From Streptomyces zhaozhouensis (GTDB taxonomy: Bacteria > Actinomycetota > Actinomycetes > Streptomycetales > Streptomycetaceae), in assembly GCF_900230195.1 (NCBI RefSeq), contig NZ_OCNE01000001.1, forward strand, positions 620,001 through 684,000: 64,000 nucleotides of DNA, read 5' to 3'. A program made the position numbers and the translations under genes. The notes under the pieces were generated by a model that saw only the letters and a program-made list of their open reading frames with translations, made no database searches and was not told where the DNA came from. Within the stretch, counting starts at the first letter, position 1. Each line of letters opens with the position of its first letter. Below, one piece after another: positions 24,998 to 33,804 of the stretch.

Positions 24998-27900
24998 GTG
25001 CGGGGCTACGACGCCTACCAGGCTGACGACCACCTCTCGCGACTCGAAGCCGAGATGGACCGGCTCAAGAAGGAGCGGGACAAGGCGGTCGACCACGCCG
25101 ACGACCTCGGCTACCAGGTCGAGGTCCTGCGCGCCAAGCTGCACGAGGTCCGCCGTGCGCTGGCGGTGCGTCCGGTCTACGGCGACGCCACGTCACACGC
25201 CGAGCAGGTGCTGCGTTCGGCCCAGCACCAGGCCGACCAACTGCGCGCCGACGCCGAGCGCGAGCTGCGCGAGGCGCGGGCGCGCACCCAGCAGGTGCTC
25301 CAGGAGCAGTCCGAGCAGCGCGCCCGCATGGAGGCCGAGCTGCACGCCGAGGCGGTCAACCGCCGCCAGCGGCTGGACGAGGAGCTGGCGCAGCGCCGTT
25401 CCACCGTCGAGACCCACGTCAACGAGAACGTCGCCTGGGCCGAGCAGTTGCGCGCCCGCAGCGAGTCGCAGGCCAGGCGGCTGATCGAGGAGACCAGGAC
25501 CGAGGCGGAACGGACCGTCAGCCAGGCCAGGGCCGAGGCCGCCCGGCTGACCGAGGAGGCCAGGCAGCGGCTGGTCAGCGACGCCGAGGCCGCCAGGGCC
25601 GAGGCCGAGGAGCTGCTGCGCCGGGCGCGCGCCGACGCCGAGCGGCTGGTGTCCGCCGCGTCCGCGCAGGCCGACGAGGCCGCCGACCACGCGGAGCGGC
25701 TGCGCAGCTCCACCGCGGAGGAGGCGGAGACCGGCCGGCGCGAGGCCGCCGCGCTGGTGCGGAAGGCCGAGGAGCGCGCCGCCGAGGCGGAGACCGCGCT
25801 GCGGCTCGCCCGCGAGGAGGCCGACAGGCTGCGCGCGGAGGCCGCCGAGGAGTCCGAGCGGCGCCGCGCCGACGCGGAGAACGAGTACCAGCAGCGCACC
25901 GCGACCGCGAAGGCCGAGGTCGCCCGCATGGTCAGCGAGGCGACGGCCGACGCCGAGCGCCGCAGGACCGAGGCGCAGAACGCGCTGGACGAGGCGAAGG
26001 CGCGGGCCGAGCAGCTGCTGGCGGAGGCGGCGGAGGACGCGCGGTCCCGCTCGGCCGAGGAGTACGCGGCGCAGTTGGCCGAGGCGGCGCGCACCGCCGA
26101 GGAGGTACTCAACAAGGCGGCGGGCGAGGCCAAGGCGACGACCAAGGCCGCGACCGAGGAGGCCGAGCGGCTGCGCGCCGAGGCGGAGGCCGAGGCCGAC
26201 CGGCTGCGCGCCGAGGCCCACGAGACGGCCGAGCAACTGCGCGGCGCCGCGAAGGACGACACCGCCGACTACCGCGCCAAGACCGTCGAACTGCAGGAGG
26301 AGGCGCGGCGGTTGCGCGGCGAGGCCGAGCAGCTGCGGGCCGAGGCCGTCGAGGAGGGCGAGCGGATCAGGGCGGAGGCCCGCCGCGAGACGGTCTCCCA
26401 GATCGAGCAGGCGGCGGCCAGCGCCGAGGAGCTGCTGACCCAGGCCAAGGCCGACGCGGAGGAGCTGCGTTCGGCCGCGACCACCGAGAGCGAGCGGGTC
26501 CGCACCGAGGCCATCGAACGCGCCACCACCCTGCGCAACCAGGCCGAGCAGGCGCTGCGCAAGGCGCGCGGCGAGGCCGACCAACTGCGCGAGGAGGCCG
26601 CCGAGGCCGCCGAGAGGGTGGGGGCCGAGGCCAAGGAGGCCGCGGCGCGGCTGCGCGAGGAGGCCAGGGAGGCCGGCCGGGCCGAACGGGAGGCGGCGGC
26701 CGACGAGTTGGAGCGACTGCGCACCGAGGCGGCCGAGCGTCTGGCGTCGGCGGAGGCGGAGCTGGCCGAGGCCAGGGCGGAGGCGGAGCGGTCGCGCGCC
26801 GAGGCGCACGAGGCGGCCGAGCAGCTGCGGGCCGAGACGGCGGAGCGCGTCAGGACCCTGACGGAGCAGGCGGAGCGTTCGGCCGAGGAGATGCGGGCCG
26901 AGGCGACGGCGGACGCGGCCAAGGCCCGGGTCGAGGGCGAGGAGTTGGCCGTCAGGCTGCGCGGCGAGGCGCTCGCCGAGGCGGACCGGCTGCGCGAGGA
27001 GGCCGCCGCGGCGGCCGACCGCGCGCGGGCCGACGCGGCGGCGGCGGCCGAGCGGACCGCGGGCGAGGCGGCCGAGGCGCTGGCCGCCGCGCAGGAGGAG
27101 GCGGCCCGGCTGCGGGCCAAGGGCGAGACGCTGCTGGCCGAGGCGCGGGACGCGGCCCACCAGGAGCGTTCGCAGGCGCACGAGCAGAGCGAGGAGCTGC
27201 TGGCCGACGCCCGCACCCGGCTCGACGAGGCGGAGCGGCGCGCCGAGACGCTGGTCTCGGCCGCCGAGCACAAGGCGCAGCAGGTGCGGGACTCGGTCTC
27301 CGGGCTGCGCGAGGAGGCCGAGGCCGAGATCGCGGCCCACCGCGCCGAGGCCGAGCGGGCCGCGGCGCGGGTGCTGCGCGAGTCGGCGGAAGAGAAGGAG
27401 GCCGCCGCCGCGCTCGCCGAGCGGACCGTCACGGAGGCGATCGCCGACGCCGAGGCCAGGCGCCGGGAGGCGGAGGCGGAGTCGGAGCGGGTGCGCGCCG
27501 AGGCCGAGGCGGTGCTGGACGGCGCCCGCAAGGACGCCTCGCGCCGCCGCGCCGAGGCCGCCGAGCAGGCGGACCAGCTGGTCGCCAGGGCCACGGAGGA
27601 GGGCGAACGGCTCCGCGCCGAGGCCGAGGCGGCACGCGACGAGGCGCGCGAGGACGCGTCCCGCCGCCGCGCCGAGGCGGCCGAGCAGGCGGACCAGCTG
27701 GTCGCCAGGGCCACGGAGGAGTCGCAGCGGCTGACCGCCGAGGCGGAGAAGCGGGCCGACAGCATGGTCTCGGCCGCCCGCAAGGAGTCCGAGCGTCTTC
27801 TCGCCGAGGCGAAGGCCAACGGCCAGGAGACGGTGGAGCGTGCGCGCGCCGACGCCAACACGCTGCTGGAGGAGGCCCGTCGGGACGCGTCGGCGATCCG

Positions 27901-28444
27901 GGGGCGCGCGGAGGAGCTGCGCACGCGGGTCGAGGCCGAGGTCGAGGAGCTGCACGACCGGGCCAGGCGGGAGTCCGCCGAGCAGGCCAGGGCGGCCGGC
28001 GAGCGGGTCGACAAGCTGATGCGCGCGGCCGAGGAGCAGCGCGAGGAGGCCAGGGAGGCCGCCGCCAAGATCACGGCCGACGCCAATGCCGAGGCGGGCA
28101 AGGTCCGTGTCGCCGCCGTGCGCAAGGCCGAGGCGCTGCTGAAGGAGACGGAGCTACAGCGGACGGCGACCCTCGCCGAGGCGCGGGAGGCCCGCGTCCA
28201 GGCCGAGCGGGAGGCGACGCGCATGGTCGAGGAGGGCAAGCGTGAGCTGGAGCAGCTGGCCCGGAGGCGCGAGGACATCAACGCCGAGATCTCCCGCGTG
28301 CAGGACGTCCTGGAGGCGTTGGAGGGGTTCGAGGCGCCCAAGCCTTCCGGGTCCGCCAAGTCCGGCAAGGGGCAGCCCGGTTCGGTCACGGCCGCCGCCG
28401 GCGCCGGCTCCGGACGGCCGGGCGGGAAGCGCCCCGGCGCCTGA
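24998..28444 (+). CDS. scy: Scy, polarisome coiled-coil scaffold
   Basis: 1148 residues, nearly all Ala/Glu/Arg-rich coiled coil. The short N-terminal region (MRGYDAYQADDHLSRLEAEMDRLKK and on to about 50) is DivIVA-like; coiled coil then runs to about 1110, ending in a Gly/Pro/Lys tail. Scy marks hyphal tips in Streptomyces, recruiting DivIVA and FilP and controlling the number of tips. It is somewhat shorter than the roughly 1326 residues I recall for S. coelicolor. A 40-residue block (about 845-884) is repeated almost exactly at 885-924. The GTG start has no strong ribosome site. filP follows 240 bp downstream from its own promoter. The antisense Ser-rich frames are composition artefacts. 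Confidence 0.93.
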   Translation: MRGYDAYQADDHLSRLEAEMDRLKKERDKAVDHADDLGYQVEVLRAKLHEVRRALAVRPVYGDATSHAEQVLRSAQHQADQLRADAERELREARARTQQVLQEQSEQRARMEAELHAEAVNRRQRLDEELAQRRSTVETHVNENVAWAEQLRARSESQARRLIEETRTEAERTVSQARAEAARLTEEARQRLVSDAEAARAEAEELLRRARADAERLVSAASAQADEAADHAERLRSSTAEEAETGRREAAALVRKAEERAAEAETALRLAREEADRLRAEAAEESERRRADAENEYQQRTATAKAEVARMVSEATADAERRRTEAQNALDEAKARAEQLLAEAAEDARSRSAEEYAAQLAEAARTAEEVLNKAAGEAKATTKAATEEAERLRAEAEAEADRLRAEAHETAEQLRGAAKDDTADYRAKTVELQEEARRLRGEAEQLRAEAVEEGERIRAEARRETVSQIEQAAASAEELLTQAKADAEELRSAATTESERVRTEAIERATTLRNQAEQALRKARGEADQLREEAAEAAERVGAEAKEAAARLREEAREAGRAEREAAADELERLRTEAAERLASAEAELAEARAEAERSRAEAHEAAEQLRAETAERVRTLTEQAERSAEEMRAEATADAAKARVEGEELAVRLRGEALAEADRLREEAAAAADRARADAAAAAERTAGEAAEALAAAQEEAARLRAKGETLLAEARDAAHQERSQAHEQSEELLADARTRLDEAERRAETLVSAAEHKAQQVRDSVSGLREEAEAEIAAHRAEAERAAARVLRESAEEKEAAAALAERTVTEAIADAEARRREAEAESERVRAEAEAVLDGARKDASRRRAEAAEQADQLVARATEEGERLRAEAEAARDEAREDASRRRAEAAEQADQLVARATEESQRLTAEAEKRADSMVSAARKESERLLAEAKANGQETVERARADANTLLEEARRDASAIRGRAEELRTRVEAEVEELHDRARRESAEQARAAGERVDKLMRAAEEQREEAREAAAKITADANAEAGKVRVAAVRKAEALLKETELQRTATLAEAREARVQAEREATRMVEEGKRELEQLARRREDINAEISRVQDVLEALEGFEAPKPSGSAKSGKGQPGSVTAAAGAGSGRPGGKRPGA
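27530..27721 (+). repeat. 120-bp tandem duplication inside scy
   Basis: The stretch around 27530-27601 recurs with few changes at 27650-27721, offset exactly 120 bp. Both encode DASRRRAEAAEQADQLVARA. A 40-residue period equals three hendecads plus one heptad, so coiled-coil register is kept. Confidence 0.85.
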
Positions 28445-28522
28445 GTCGCACGCGCGTGCGCACGACTCACCGTCACGATGGGCGGAAGCGGCGAACATTC
28501 TCCACAGAGTGCTGAGATCCGC

Positions 28523-28552
28523 TCGAAGACACGCCGTTATGCCCCCTAGGAT
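28523..28552 (+). promoter_or_regulatory. probable filP promoter
   Basis: TCGAAG (28523-28528) and TAGGAT (28547-28552) with an 18-bp spacer lie in the scy-filP gap. The -35 is imperfect. The leader would be about 125 nt. Confidence 0.45.
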
Positions 28553-28684
28553 GAAGCCTCCGAGGCACGCACCCCGTTCCGAATCGACCGACGTTTCACC
28601 TTGGTTGGGAGCCAGGACCTCGAAGCGCAGAACGCCAAGCCCCGATCCCCTACTCACTCACCCGTCTGAATCGACAGGAACCCC

Positions 28685-29635
28685 ATGAGCGACACTTCCT
28701 CTTCCCCATTCGGCTTCGAGCTCGTTCGGCGTGGCTACGACCGCGGGCAGGTGGAGGACCGCATCTCCAAGCTCGTCGCGGATCGCGACGGCGCGTTGGC
28801 GCGCATCACCTCCCTGGAGAAGCGGATCGAGGAACTGCACCTCGAAACCCAGAACGCCCAGGCCCAGATCAACGACTCCGAGCCCTCCTACGCCGGTCTC
28901 GGCGCGCGCGTGGAGAAGATCCTGCGCCTCGCCGAGGAGGAGGCGAAGGACCTGCGCGAGGAGGCCCGCAGGTCGGCCGAGCAGCACCGCGAGCTCGCCG
29001 AGGGCGCGGCCCAGCAGGTGCGGAACGACGCCGAGGCGTACGCGGCCGAGCGCAAGGCCAAGGCCGAGGAAGACGGCGTCCGGATCGTCGAGAAGGCCGA
29101 GGGTGAGGCGTCGGCGACCCGCGCCGAGGCCGAGAAGGACGCCCAGGCCAAGCGCGAGGAGGCGGACGCCCTCTTCGAGGACACCCGCGCCAAGGCGGCC
29201 CAGGCCGCGGCCGACTTCGAGACCAACCTGGCCAAGCGCCGGGAGCAGTCCGAGCGCGACCTGGCCTCGCGTCAGGCCAAGGCCGAGAAGCGGCTGGCGG
29301 AGATCGAGCACCGTGCCGAGCAGCTGCGTCTGGAGGCGGAGAAGCTCCGTACGGACGCCGAGCGCAGGGCCCGCCAGACGGTGGAGACGGCGCAGCGCCA
29401 GGCCGAGGACATCGTGGCGGACGCCAACGCCAAGGCCGACCGCATCCGCAGCGAGTCCGAGCGCGAGCTGGCCGCCCTGACCAACCGCAGGGACAGCATC
29501 AACGCCCAGCTGACCAACGTCCGCGAGATGCTGGCCACGCTGACCGGCGCCCAGGTGGCGGCCGCGACGCTGGGCGACACGGACGACGGCGACGAGGGGC
29601 TGAGCCAGGGCGTTCCCGCCCAGCAGTCCCGCTGA
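28685..29635 (+). CDS. filP: FilP intermediate-filament-like cytoskeletal protein
   Basis: 316 residues, close to the 310 known for FilP. A short head (MSDTSSSPFGFELVRRGYDRGQVEDRISKLV) resembles the DivIVA N-terminus; the rod from about 35 to 285 is heptad/hendecad coiled coil rich in Ala, Glu and Arg, and the tail is acidic (TDDGDEGLSQG). FilP assembles into filaments that stiffen the hypha behind the tip and binds DivIVA and Scy. ATG 28685 follows AGGA at 6 nt. A strong terminator follows directly. Confidence 0.93.
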   Translation: MSDTSSSPFGFELVRRGYDRGQVEDRISKLVADRDGALARITSLEKRIEELHLETQNAQAQINDSEPSYAGLGARVEKILRLAEEEAKDLREEARRSAEQHRELAEGAAQQVRNDAEAYAAERKAKAEEDGVRIVEKAEGEASATRAEAEKDAQAKREEADALFEDTRAKAAQAAADFETNLAKRREQSERDLASRQAKAEKRLAEIEHRAEQLRLEAEKLRTDAERRARQTVETAQRQAEDIVADANAKADRIRSESERELAALTNRRDSINAQLTNVREMLATLTGAQVAAATLGDTDDGDEGLSQGVPAQQSR

Positions 29636-29650
29636 GCCGCCGCTCACTCC

Positions 29651-29699
29651 AACGGGCCAGGGCCCGCCGCCGTCCACGGGCGGCGGGCCCTGGCCCGTT
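29651..29699 (+). terminator. filP terminator
   Basis: 21-bp perfect inverted repeat, arms 29651-29671 and 29679-29699 with a 7-nt loop, starting 16 bp after the filP stop. The second arm abuts the -10 element of the next operon. Confidence 0.9.
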
Positions 29700-29700
29700 C

Positions 29701-29706
29701 TAGCGT
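29701..29706 (+). promoter_or_regulatory. -10 element of the first ABC operon (leaderless)
   Basis: TAGCGT ends 7 nt before ATG 29714, and no Shine-Dalgarno is present. Transcription would start at the ATG itself. The -35 would have to lie within the filP terminator arm. Confidence 0.45.
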
Positions 29707-29713
29707 CGTGGAC

Positions 29714-30646
29714 ATGATCGAGCTGTCGGGACTGACCAAGCGGTACGGACTCAAGACGGCGGTGCGGGAGCTGACCTGTGTGATCAGGCCCGGTCTGGTC
29801 ACGGGCTTCCTCGGCCCCAACGGCGCCGGCAAGTCCACCACGATGCGGATGATCCTCGGCCTGGACCGTCCCACGGCCGGCCGCGCGCTGGTGGAGGGAA
29901 GGCCGTACGCGCGGCTGATCGACCCGTTGACGGTGGTCGGCGCGCTGCTGGAGGCCAGATCCGTCCACCCGGGGCGGACCGCGTACCACCATCTGCTGTG
30001 CCTGGCGCAGAGCAACGGCATCCCCAGGCGGCGGGTGGGCGAGGTGCTCGACCTGGTGGGTCTGGGCGCGGTGGGGACCCGGCGCCCCAAGGGCTTCTCG
30101 CTGGGCATGGGGCAACGCCTCGGCATCGCGAGCGCGTTGCTCGGCGATCCGCGCATTCTGATCTTCGACGAACCGGTGAACGGACTCGACCCCGAAGGCA
30201 TTCACTGGGTTCGGAATCTGATCAGGAGACTGGCGTCCGAAGGCCGAACTGTCTTTGTGTCGAGCCATTTGATGAGTGAAATGGCTCTGACCGCCGACCA
30301 TTTGATCGTGATCGGGCAGGGGCAGCTGTTGGCCGACACGTCGATGGCCGGCTTTATCGAGGAGAACGCGCGTTCCTACACGCGTGTCCGCTCCCCCGAC
30401 CGCGAGGGGCTGCTGGACGCGCTCACCCATGCCGGGCTCGACGCGGTGCCCTCCCGCGACCCGGGCGCCGAGGGCGCGTGGGAGCTGGAGGGCGACCGGA
30501 CCGCGGCGGTCGGCGAACTGGCCGCCGACCGCCGCCTGGTCCTCCACGAGCTCGGGCACCACCGGGCCTCACTTGAGGAGGCGTTCATGCGGCTGACCAG
30601 CCAGTCCGTCGAGTACCAGGCGCATGTCGGCGCCGAGGAGGGCTGA
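29714..30646 (+). CDS. ABC transporter ATP-binding protein
   Basis: 310 residues. Walker A GPNGAGKST, Q-loop region, signature FSLGMGQRLGIA, Walker B ILIFDEPVNGLDPEG and switch His in FVSSHLMSE are all intact; a C-terminal accessory domain follows from about 215. It is a DrrA/CcmA-type exporter ATPase that energises the permease 3 bp downstream. ATG 29714 is preferred over GTG 29708 because of the -10 placement. It is closely similar to the ATPase at 31642, so the two modules arose by duplication. Substrate unknown; typically antibiotics, lipids or peptides. Confidence 0.9.
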   Translation: MIELSGLTKRYGLKTAVRELTCVIRPGLVTGFLGPNGAGKSTTMRMILGLDRPTAGRALVEGRPYARLIDPLTVVGALLEARSVHPGRTAYHHLLCLAQSNGIPRRRVGEVLDLVGLGAVGTRRPKGFSLGMGQRLGIASALLGDPRILIFDEPVNGLDPEGIHWVRNLIRRLASEGRTVFVSSHLMSEMALTADHLIVIGQGQLLADTSMAGFIEENARSYTRVRSPDREGLLDALTHAGLDAVPSRDPGAEGAWELEGDRTAAVGELAADRRLVLHELGHHRASLEEAFMRLTSQSVEYQAHVGAEEG

Positions 30647-30649
30647 GCC

Positions 30650-31417
30650 GTGTCCCCCATGTCCCGGGTCCTGCTCTCGGAGTGGACCAAGATCCGCACC
30701 GTCCGTGCCACGCTCTGGACCCTGGTCAGCGCGCTGGTGGTCACGGTGGCGCTGGGCGTGCTGATCAGCGCGCTGCTCAACAACACCTTCGACGACCTCG
30801 CCCGCGAGGACCGGCTGACCTTCGACCCGACGTTCATCAGCTTCTCCGGGACCCAGCTGGGGCAGCTGGCGATGATCGCCTTCGGCATCCTGGTGGTCGC
30901 CAACGAGTACAGCACCGGCATGATCCGCTCCTCCCTGTCGGCGGTGCCGGTGCGTGGCCGACTCCTCGTCGCCAAGCTGGCGGTGGCCACCGCGCTGGCG
31001 CTGGCGGTCGGGATGGTGACGGCCTTCGCCTCGTTCCTGCTGGGCCAGTTGGCGCTCGGCGACCACCGCACCGACCTCTCGGAGCCCGGCGTGCTGCGCG
31101 CGGTCTTCGGCACCGGCCTCTACATGGGGCTGATCGCGCTCTTCGCGATGGGGCTGACGTGGGTGCTGCGCAGCCCGCTGCTGTCGTTCGGGGTGCAGAT
31201 CCCGTTCTTCTTCATGATCTCCAACATCCTGGCCAACGTCCCGGCGACCGAGAAGATCGGCGACTACCTCCCCGACCAGGCCGGCTCCCGCGCGATGGCG
31301 GTCGTCGACACCGGCGGCTGGCCCTACGGCCCCTGGACCGGTCTGCTCATCATGCTCGCCTGGGTCGCCGCGGCCGTCCTCGCCGGCTGGCTCGTCCTCC
31401 GCCACCGCGACGCCTGA
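30650..31417 (+). CDS. ABC-2 type permease
   Basis: 255 residues with six predicted membrane segments. It starts MSPMSRVLLSEWTKIRTVRATLWTL; the SEWTKIRTVR motif before the first helix is shared with the permease at 32754. GTG 30650 lies 3 bp after the ATPase stop, implying translational coupling. NEYSTGMIRSSL in the first loop is typical of this ABC-2 family. It forms the transmembrane pore with the upstream ATPase. Confidence 0.88.
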   Translation: MSPMSRVLLSEWTKIRTVRATLWTLVSALVVTVALGVLISALLNNTFDDLAREDRLTFDPTFISFSGTQLGQLAMIAFGILVVANEYSTGMIRSSLSAVPVRGRLLVAKLAVATALALAVGMVTAFASFLLGQLALGDHRTDLSEPGVLRAVFGTGLYMGLIALFAMGLTWVLRSPLLSFGVQIPFFFMISNILANVPATEKIGDYLPDQAGSRAMAVVDTGGWPYGPWTGLLIMLAWVAAAVLAGWLVLRHRDA

Positions 31418-31463
31418 CGGGCACCGCCGTCTCCGAGGGGCGGGCGCCCTCACCGCGCAGAGT

Positions 31464-31494
31464 TTGTGTACTGGTGAGCGTTTGATACTAGGGT
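31464..31494 (+). promoter_or_regulatory. possible promoter of the second ABC operon
   Basis: TTGTGT (31464-31469) and TAGGGT (31489-31494) with a 19-bp spacer lie upstream of a leader of about 145 nt. The leader holds a small hairpin GCTCC-GCG-GGAGC near 31580-31592. Spacing is long, so the call is tentative. Confidence 0.35.
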
Positions 31495-31641
31495 CTGCCG
31501 AACAGGGGCGCGGTGCGGAGCCCGCGCGGGTGCCCCGGCGAGGCGAACGTGAGACGGATCCCGAGGTTTCCCTGCCCTGCTCCGCGGGAGCTTCGTTTCC
31601 TCCCCCGGCTGAACCGAAGGTATCCACAAAGGAAGGCCCCG

Positions 31642-32757
31642 ATGATCGAGGCAACCGGCCTGACCAAGAGCTACGGCTCGAAGACGGCCGTCTACAACCT
31701 GAACTTCCGGGTGCAACCCGGCAAGGTCACCGGGTTTCTCGGCCCCAACGGCGCCGGGAAGTCGACCACCATGCGGATGATCCTGGGCCTGGACGCCCCC
31801 ACCAACGGGTCGGTCACCATCGGCGGCCACCAGTACCACCAGCTTCCCAACGCCCCTCGGCTGGTCGGGGCGCTGCTGGATGCCAACGCCAAGCACGGGG
31901 GGCGCAGCGCGCGGGCGCACCTGCTGTGTCTGGCGCAGCTCTCCGGGATCCCGGCGCGGCGCGTCGACGAGGTGCTGGACGTGGTGGGGCTGACGCAGGT
32001 GGCCAGGAAGCGTTCCAAGGGCTTCTCGCTGGGCATGGGCCAGCGACTGGGCATCGCGGCGGCCCTGCTGGGCGACCCGCAGGTGCTGCTCTTCGACGAG
32101 CCGGTCAACGGGCTCGACCCGGAGGGCATCCGCTGGGTGCGCGAGTTGATGCGGAGATTGGCGAGTGAGGGACGGACGGTGTTCGTCTCCAGCCATCTGA
32201 TGAGCGAGATGGCTCAGACCGCCGACCATCTGATCGTGATCGGCCGGGGCCAGTTGATGGCGGACCTGCCGGTGCGCGCGTTCATCGAGCAGAACTCCAC
32301 CGGCTTCGCGCGCGTGCGCACGCCCGACGGGGACGAGGCGGGGCGCGAGAAGCTGGTGCGGGCCCTGGCCGAGGCCGGCGGCCAGGTGCTGGCCGAGCCG
32401 GAGGGGACGCTCAAGGTCACGGGCGTCGAGCTGCCGCGCATCAGCGAGTTGGCGCACGCGGCCGACGTCCGGCTGTGGGAGCTGTCGCCGCACCACGCCT
32501 CGCTGGAGGAGGCGTACATGCGCATGACGCAGGGCGCGGTGGACTACCGCTCCAGCGACGACCAGCGTTCCGGGCTCCAGGCGCCGCCGCAGCAGGTGCC
32601 GGGCGGCTGGCAGCAGCCGGCGGGCCCGCAGGGCGGCTACGCCCCGCCGCCGCTCGGCGGCTACGGCGCGCCCCCGCCGGCGCACGCCGCCCCGCCGCAC
32701 CCACCGCACGCTTCGCACCAGGCCGCCGCCCCGTACCGCCCCGAGGACGCCCGATGA
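31642..32757 (+). CDS. ABC transporter ATP-binding protein with Pro/Gln/His-rich C-terminus
   Basis: 371 residues. A canonical exporter ATPase (GPNGAGKST, FSLGMGQRLGIA, VLLFDEPVNGLDPEG, VFVSSHLMSEM) very similar to the one at 29714. After about residue 305 it ends in a low-complexity tail rich in Pro, Gln, Gly, Ala and His that its paralogue lacks. ATG 31642 is set by AAAGGAAG about 7 nt upstream; the open frame to 31513 lacks such a site. The stop overlaps the next ATG by 4 bp (ATGA). Confidence 0.9.
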   Translation: MIEATGLTKSYGSKTAVYNLNFRVQPGKVTGFLGPNGAGKSTTMRMILGLDAPTNGSVTIGGHQYHQLPNAPRLVGALLDANAKHGGRSARAHLLCLAQLSGIPARRVDEVLDVVGLTQVARKRSKGFSLGMGQRLGIAAALLGDPQVLLFDEPVNGLDPEGIRWVRELMRRLASEGRTVFVSSHLMSEMAQTADHLIVIGRGQLMADLPVRAFIEQNSTGFARVRTPDGDEAGREKLVRALAEAGGQVLAEPEGTLKVTGVELPRISELAHAADVRLWELSPHHASLEEAYMRMTQGAVDYRSSDDQRSGLQAPPQQVPGGWQQPAGPQGGYAPPPLGGYGAPPPAHAAPPHPPHASHQAAAPYRPEDAR

Positions 32758-33752
32758 CGACTCCGCCGCCGCCCCAGCACGTTCCGCAGCACGTCCCGTC
32801 CCAGCAGGCTCCGCCCCAGCAGGCGCCGGGGCAGCAGCCGTTCCCGCCGCAGGCGCCGCCGCAGGTTCCCGGGCAGCGGCAGCAGGAGTGGCAGGGGCAG
32901 GCGCCGGCGGGCGGCTCGTCGCTTCCGATGGTGCGGACGCATCTCGGGCACGCCCTGGTCTCGGAGTGGACCAAGATCCGCACCGTGCGTTCCACGGTCT
33001 GGACGTTGGCGCTGACCGTGCTGCTGACGGTCGGGATCGGCCTGATCTTCGCCGCCGCGCTGAGCACGGACGACTACGTGGGGATGCCGCTGCTCGCCGG
33101 CGGCTTCTTCGGCCTGATGTTCGGCCAGCTCTGCGTGATCAGTCTCGGGGTGCTCGTGATCACCTCCGAGTACGGGACGGGCATGATCCGCACCACGCTG
33201 ACCGCCAGCCCCCGGCGCTCCCGGGTGCTGGTCGCCAAGGCGCTGGTCTTCTTCGCGCTCTCGTTCACGGTGACGCTGGCCTCGACCGGGCTCACCGCGT
33301 TGATCCACTCCTCGATGCTGAGCGACCAGACCGTGCCCGCCTACGAGTACGACAACCCCGACATGGAGGGGTCGATCGAGAACGGCGAGATCGTGGCCAC
33401 GACCGGCCACTGGGTCGACGCCACTCTTGGCGCCTCGCTGTACGTGGCGCTGCTCGGCCTGCTGGCGCTCGCCGTCGGCACCCTGCTGCGGCACTCGGCG
33501 GGGGCGATCAGCACCATGCTGGGCGTGGTGCTGGTGCCGCTGATCGCCGCGCTCTTCATGGCCGGGGAGAGCCTGCGGGACCTGCGGGACGCGCTGATCG
33601 AGTACTCGCCGCTGAACGGGCTGGCGTCGATGTTCCGCATCCCGATGGTCGGCGAGCCGGGCTCCGGCTGGACCATGCTGGGGCTGCTGGCCGGGGTGAC
33701 GGCCGCCGCGACGATCGCGGCGCTGGCGCGCCTGACCACCACCGACGTCTGA
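32754..33752 (+). CDS. ABC-2 type permease with Pro/Gln-rich N-terminus
   Basis: 332 residues. The first 58 or so are low-complexity Pro/Gln (MTTPPPPQHVPQHVPS and on), then LVSEWTKIRTVRSTVWTL leads into six membrane helices as in the permease at 30650. TSEYGTGMIRTTL and SPLNGLASMF are recognisable ABC-2 features. It is coupled to the upstream ATPase by an ATGA overlap. The disordered cytoplasmic N-terminus could bind the similarly disordered ATPase tail (inference). Confidence 0.9.
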   Translation: MTTPPPPQHVPQHVPSQQAPPQQAPGQQPFPPQAPPQVPGQRQQEWQGQAPAGGSSLPMVRTHLGHALVSEWTKIRTVRSTVWTLALTVLLTVGIGLIFAAALSTDDYVGMPLLAGGFFGLMFGQLCVISLGVLVITSEYGTGMIRTTLTASPRRSRVLVAKALVFFALSFTVTLASTGLTALIHSSMLSDQTVPAYEYDNPDMEGSIENGEIVATTGHWVDATLGASLYVALLGLLALAVGTLLRHSAGAISTMLGVVLVPLIAALFMAGESLRDLRDALIEYSPLNGLASMFRIPMVGEPGSGWTMLGLLAGVTAAATIAALARLTTTDV

Positions 33753-33779
33753 CCCGAGGCGACCGACGTCCGAACCGCG

Positions 33780-33794
33780 GCACGGGGCCCGTGC
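33780..33794. terminator. short palindrome between convergent genes
   Basis: GCACGGGGCCCGTGC is a 7-bp perfect stem around one base, in the 52-bp gap between the convergent ABC permease and the zinc-finger-like gene. It could terminate either transcript weakly. Confidence 0.4.
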
Positions 33795-33804
33795 GGCGAC
33801 GGGC

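Noticed and set aside
25193..28476. Long Leu/Gly- and Ser-rich frames antisense to scy
   Set aside because: They mirror the Ala/Glu/Arg codon repeats of Scy, have no domains, and the sense strand has a conserved protein.
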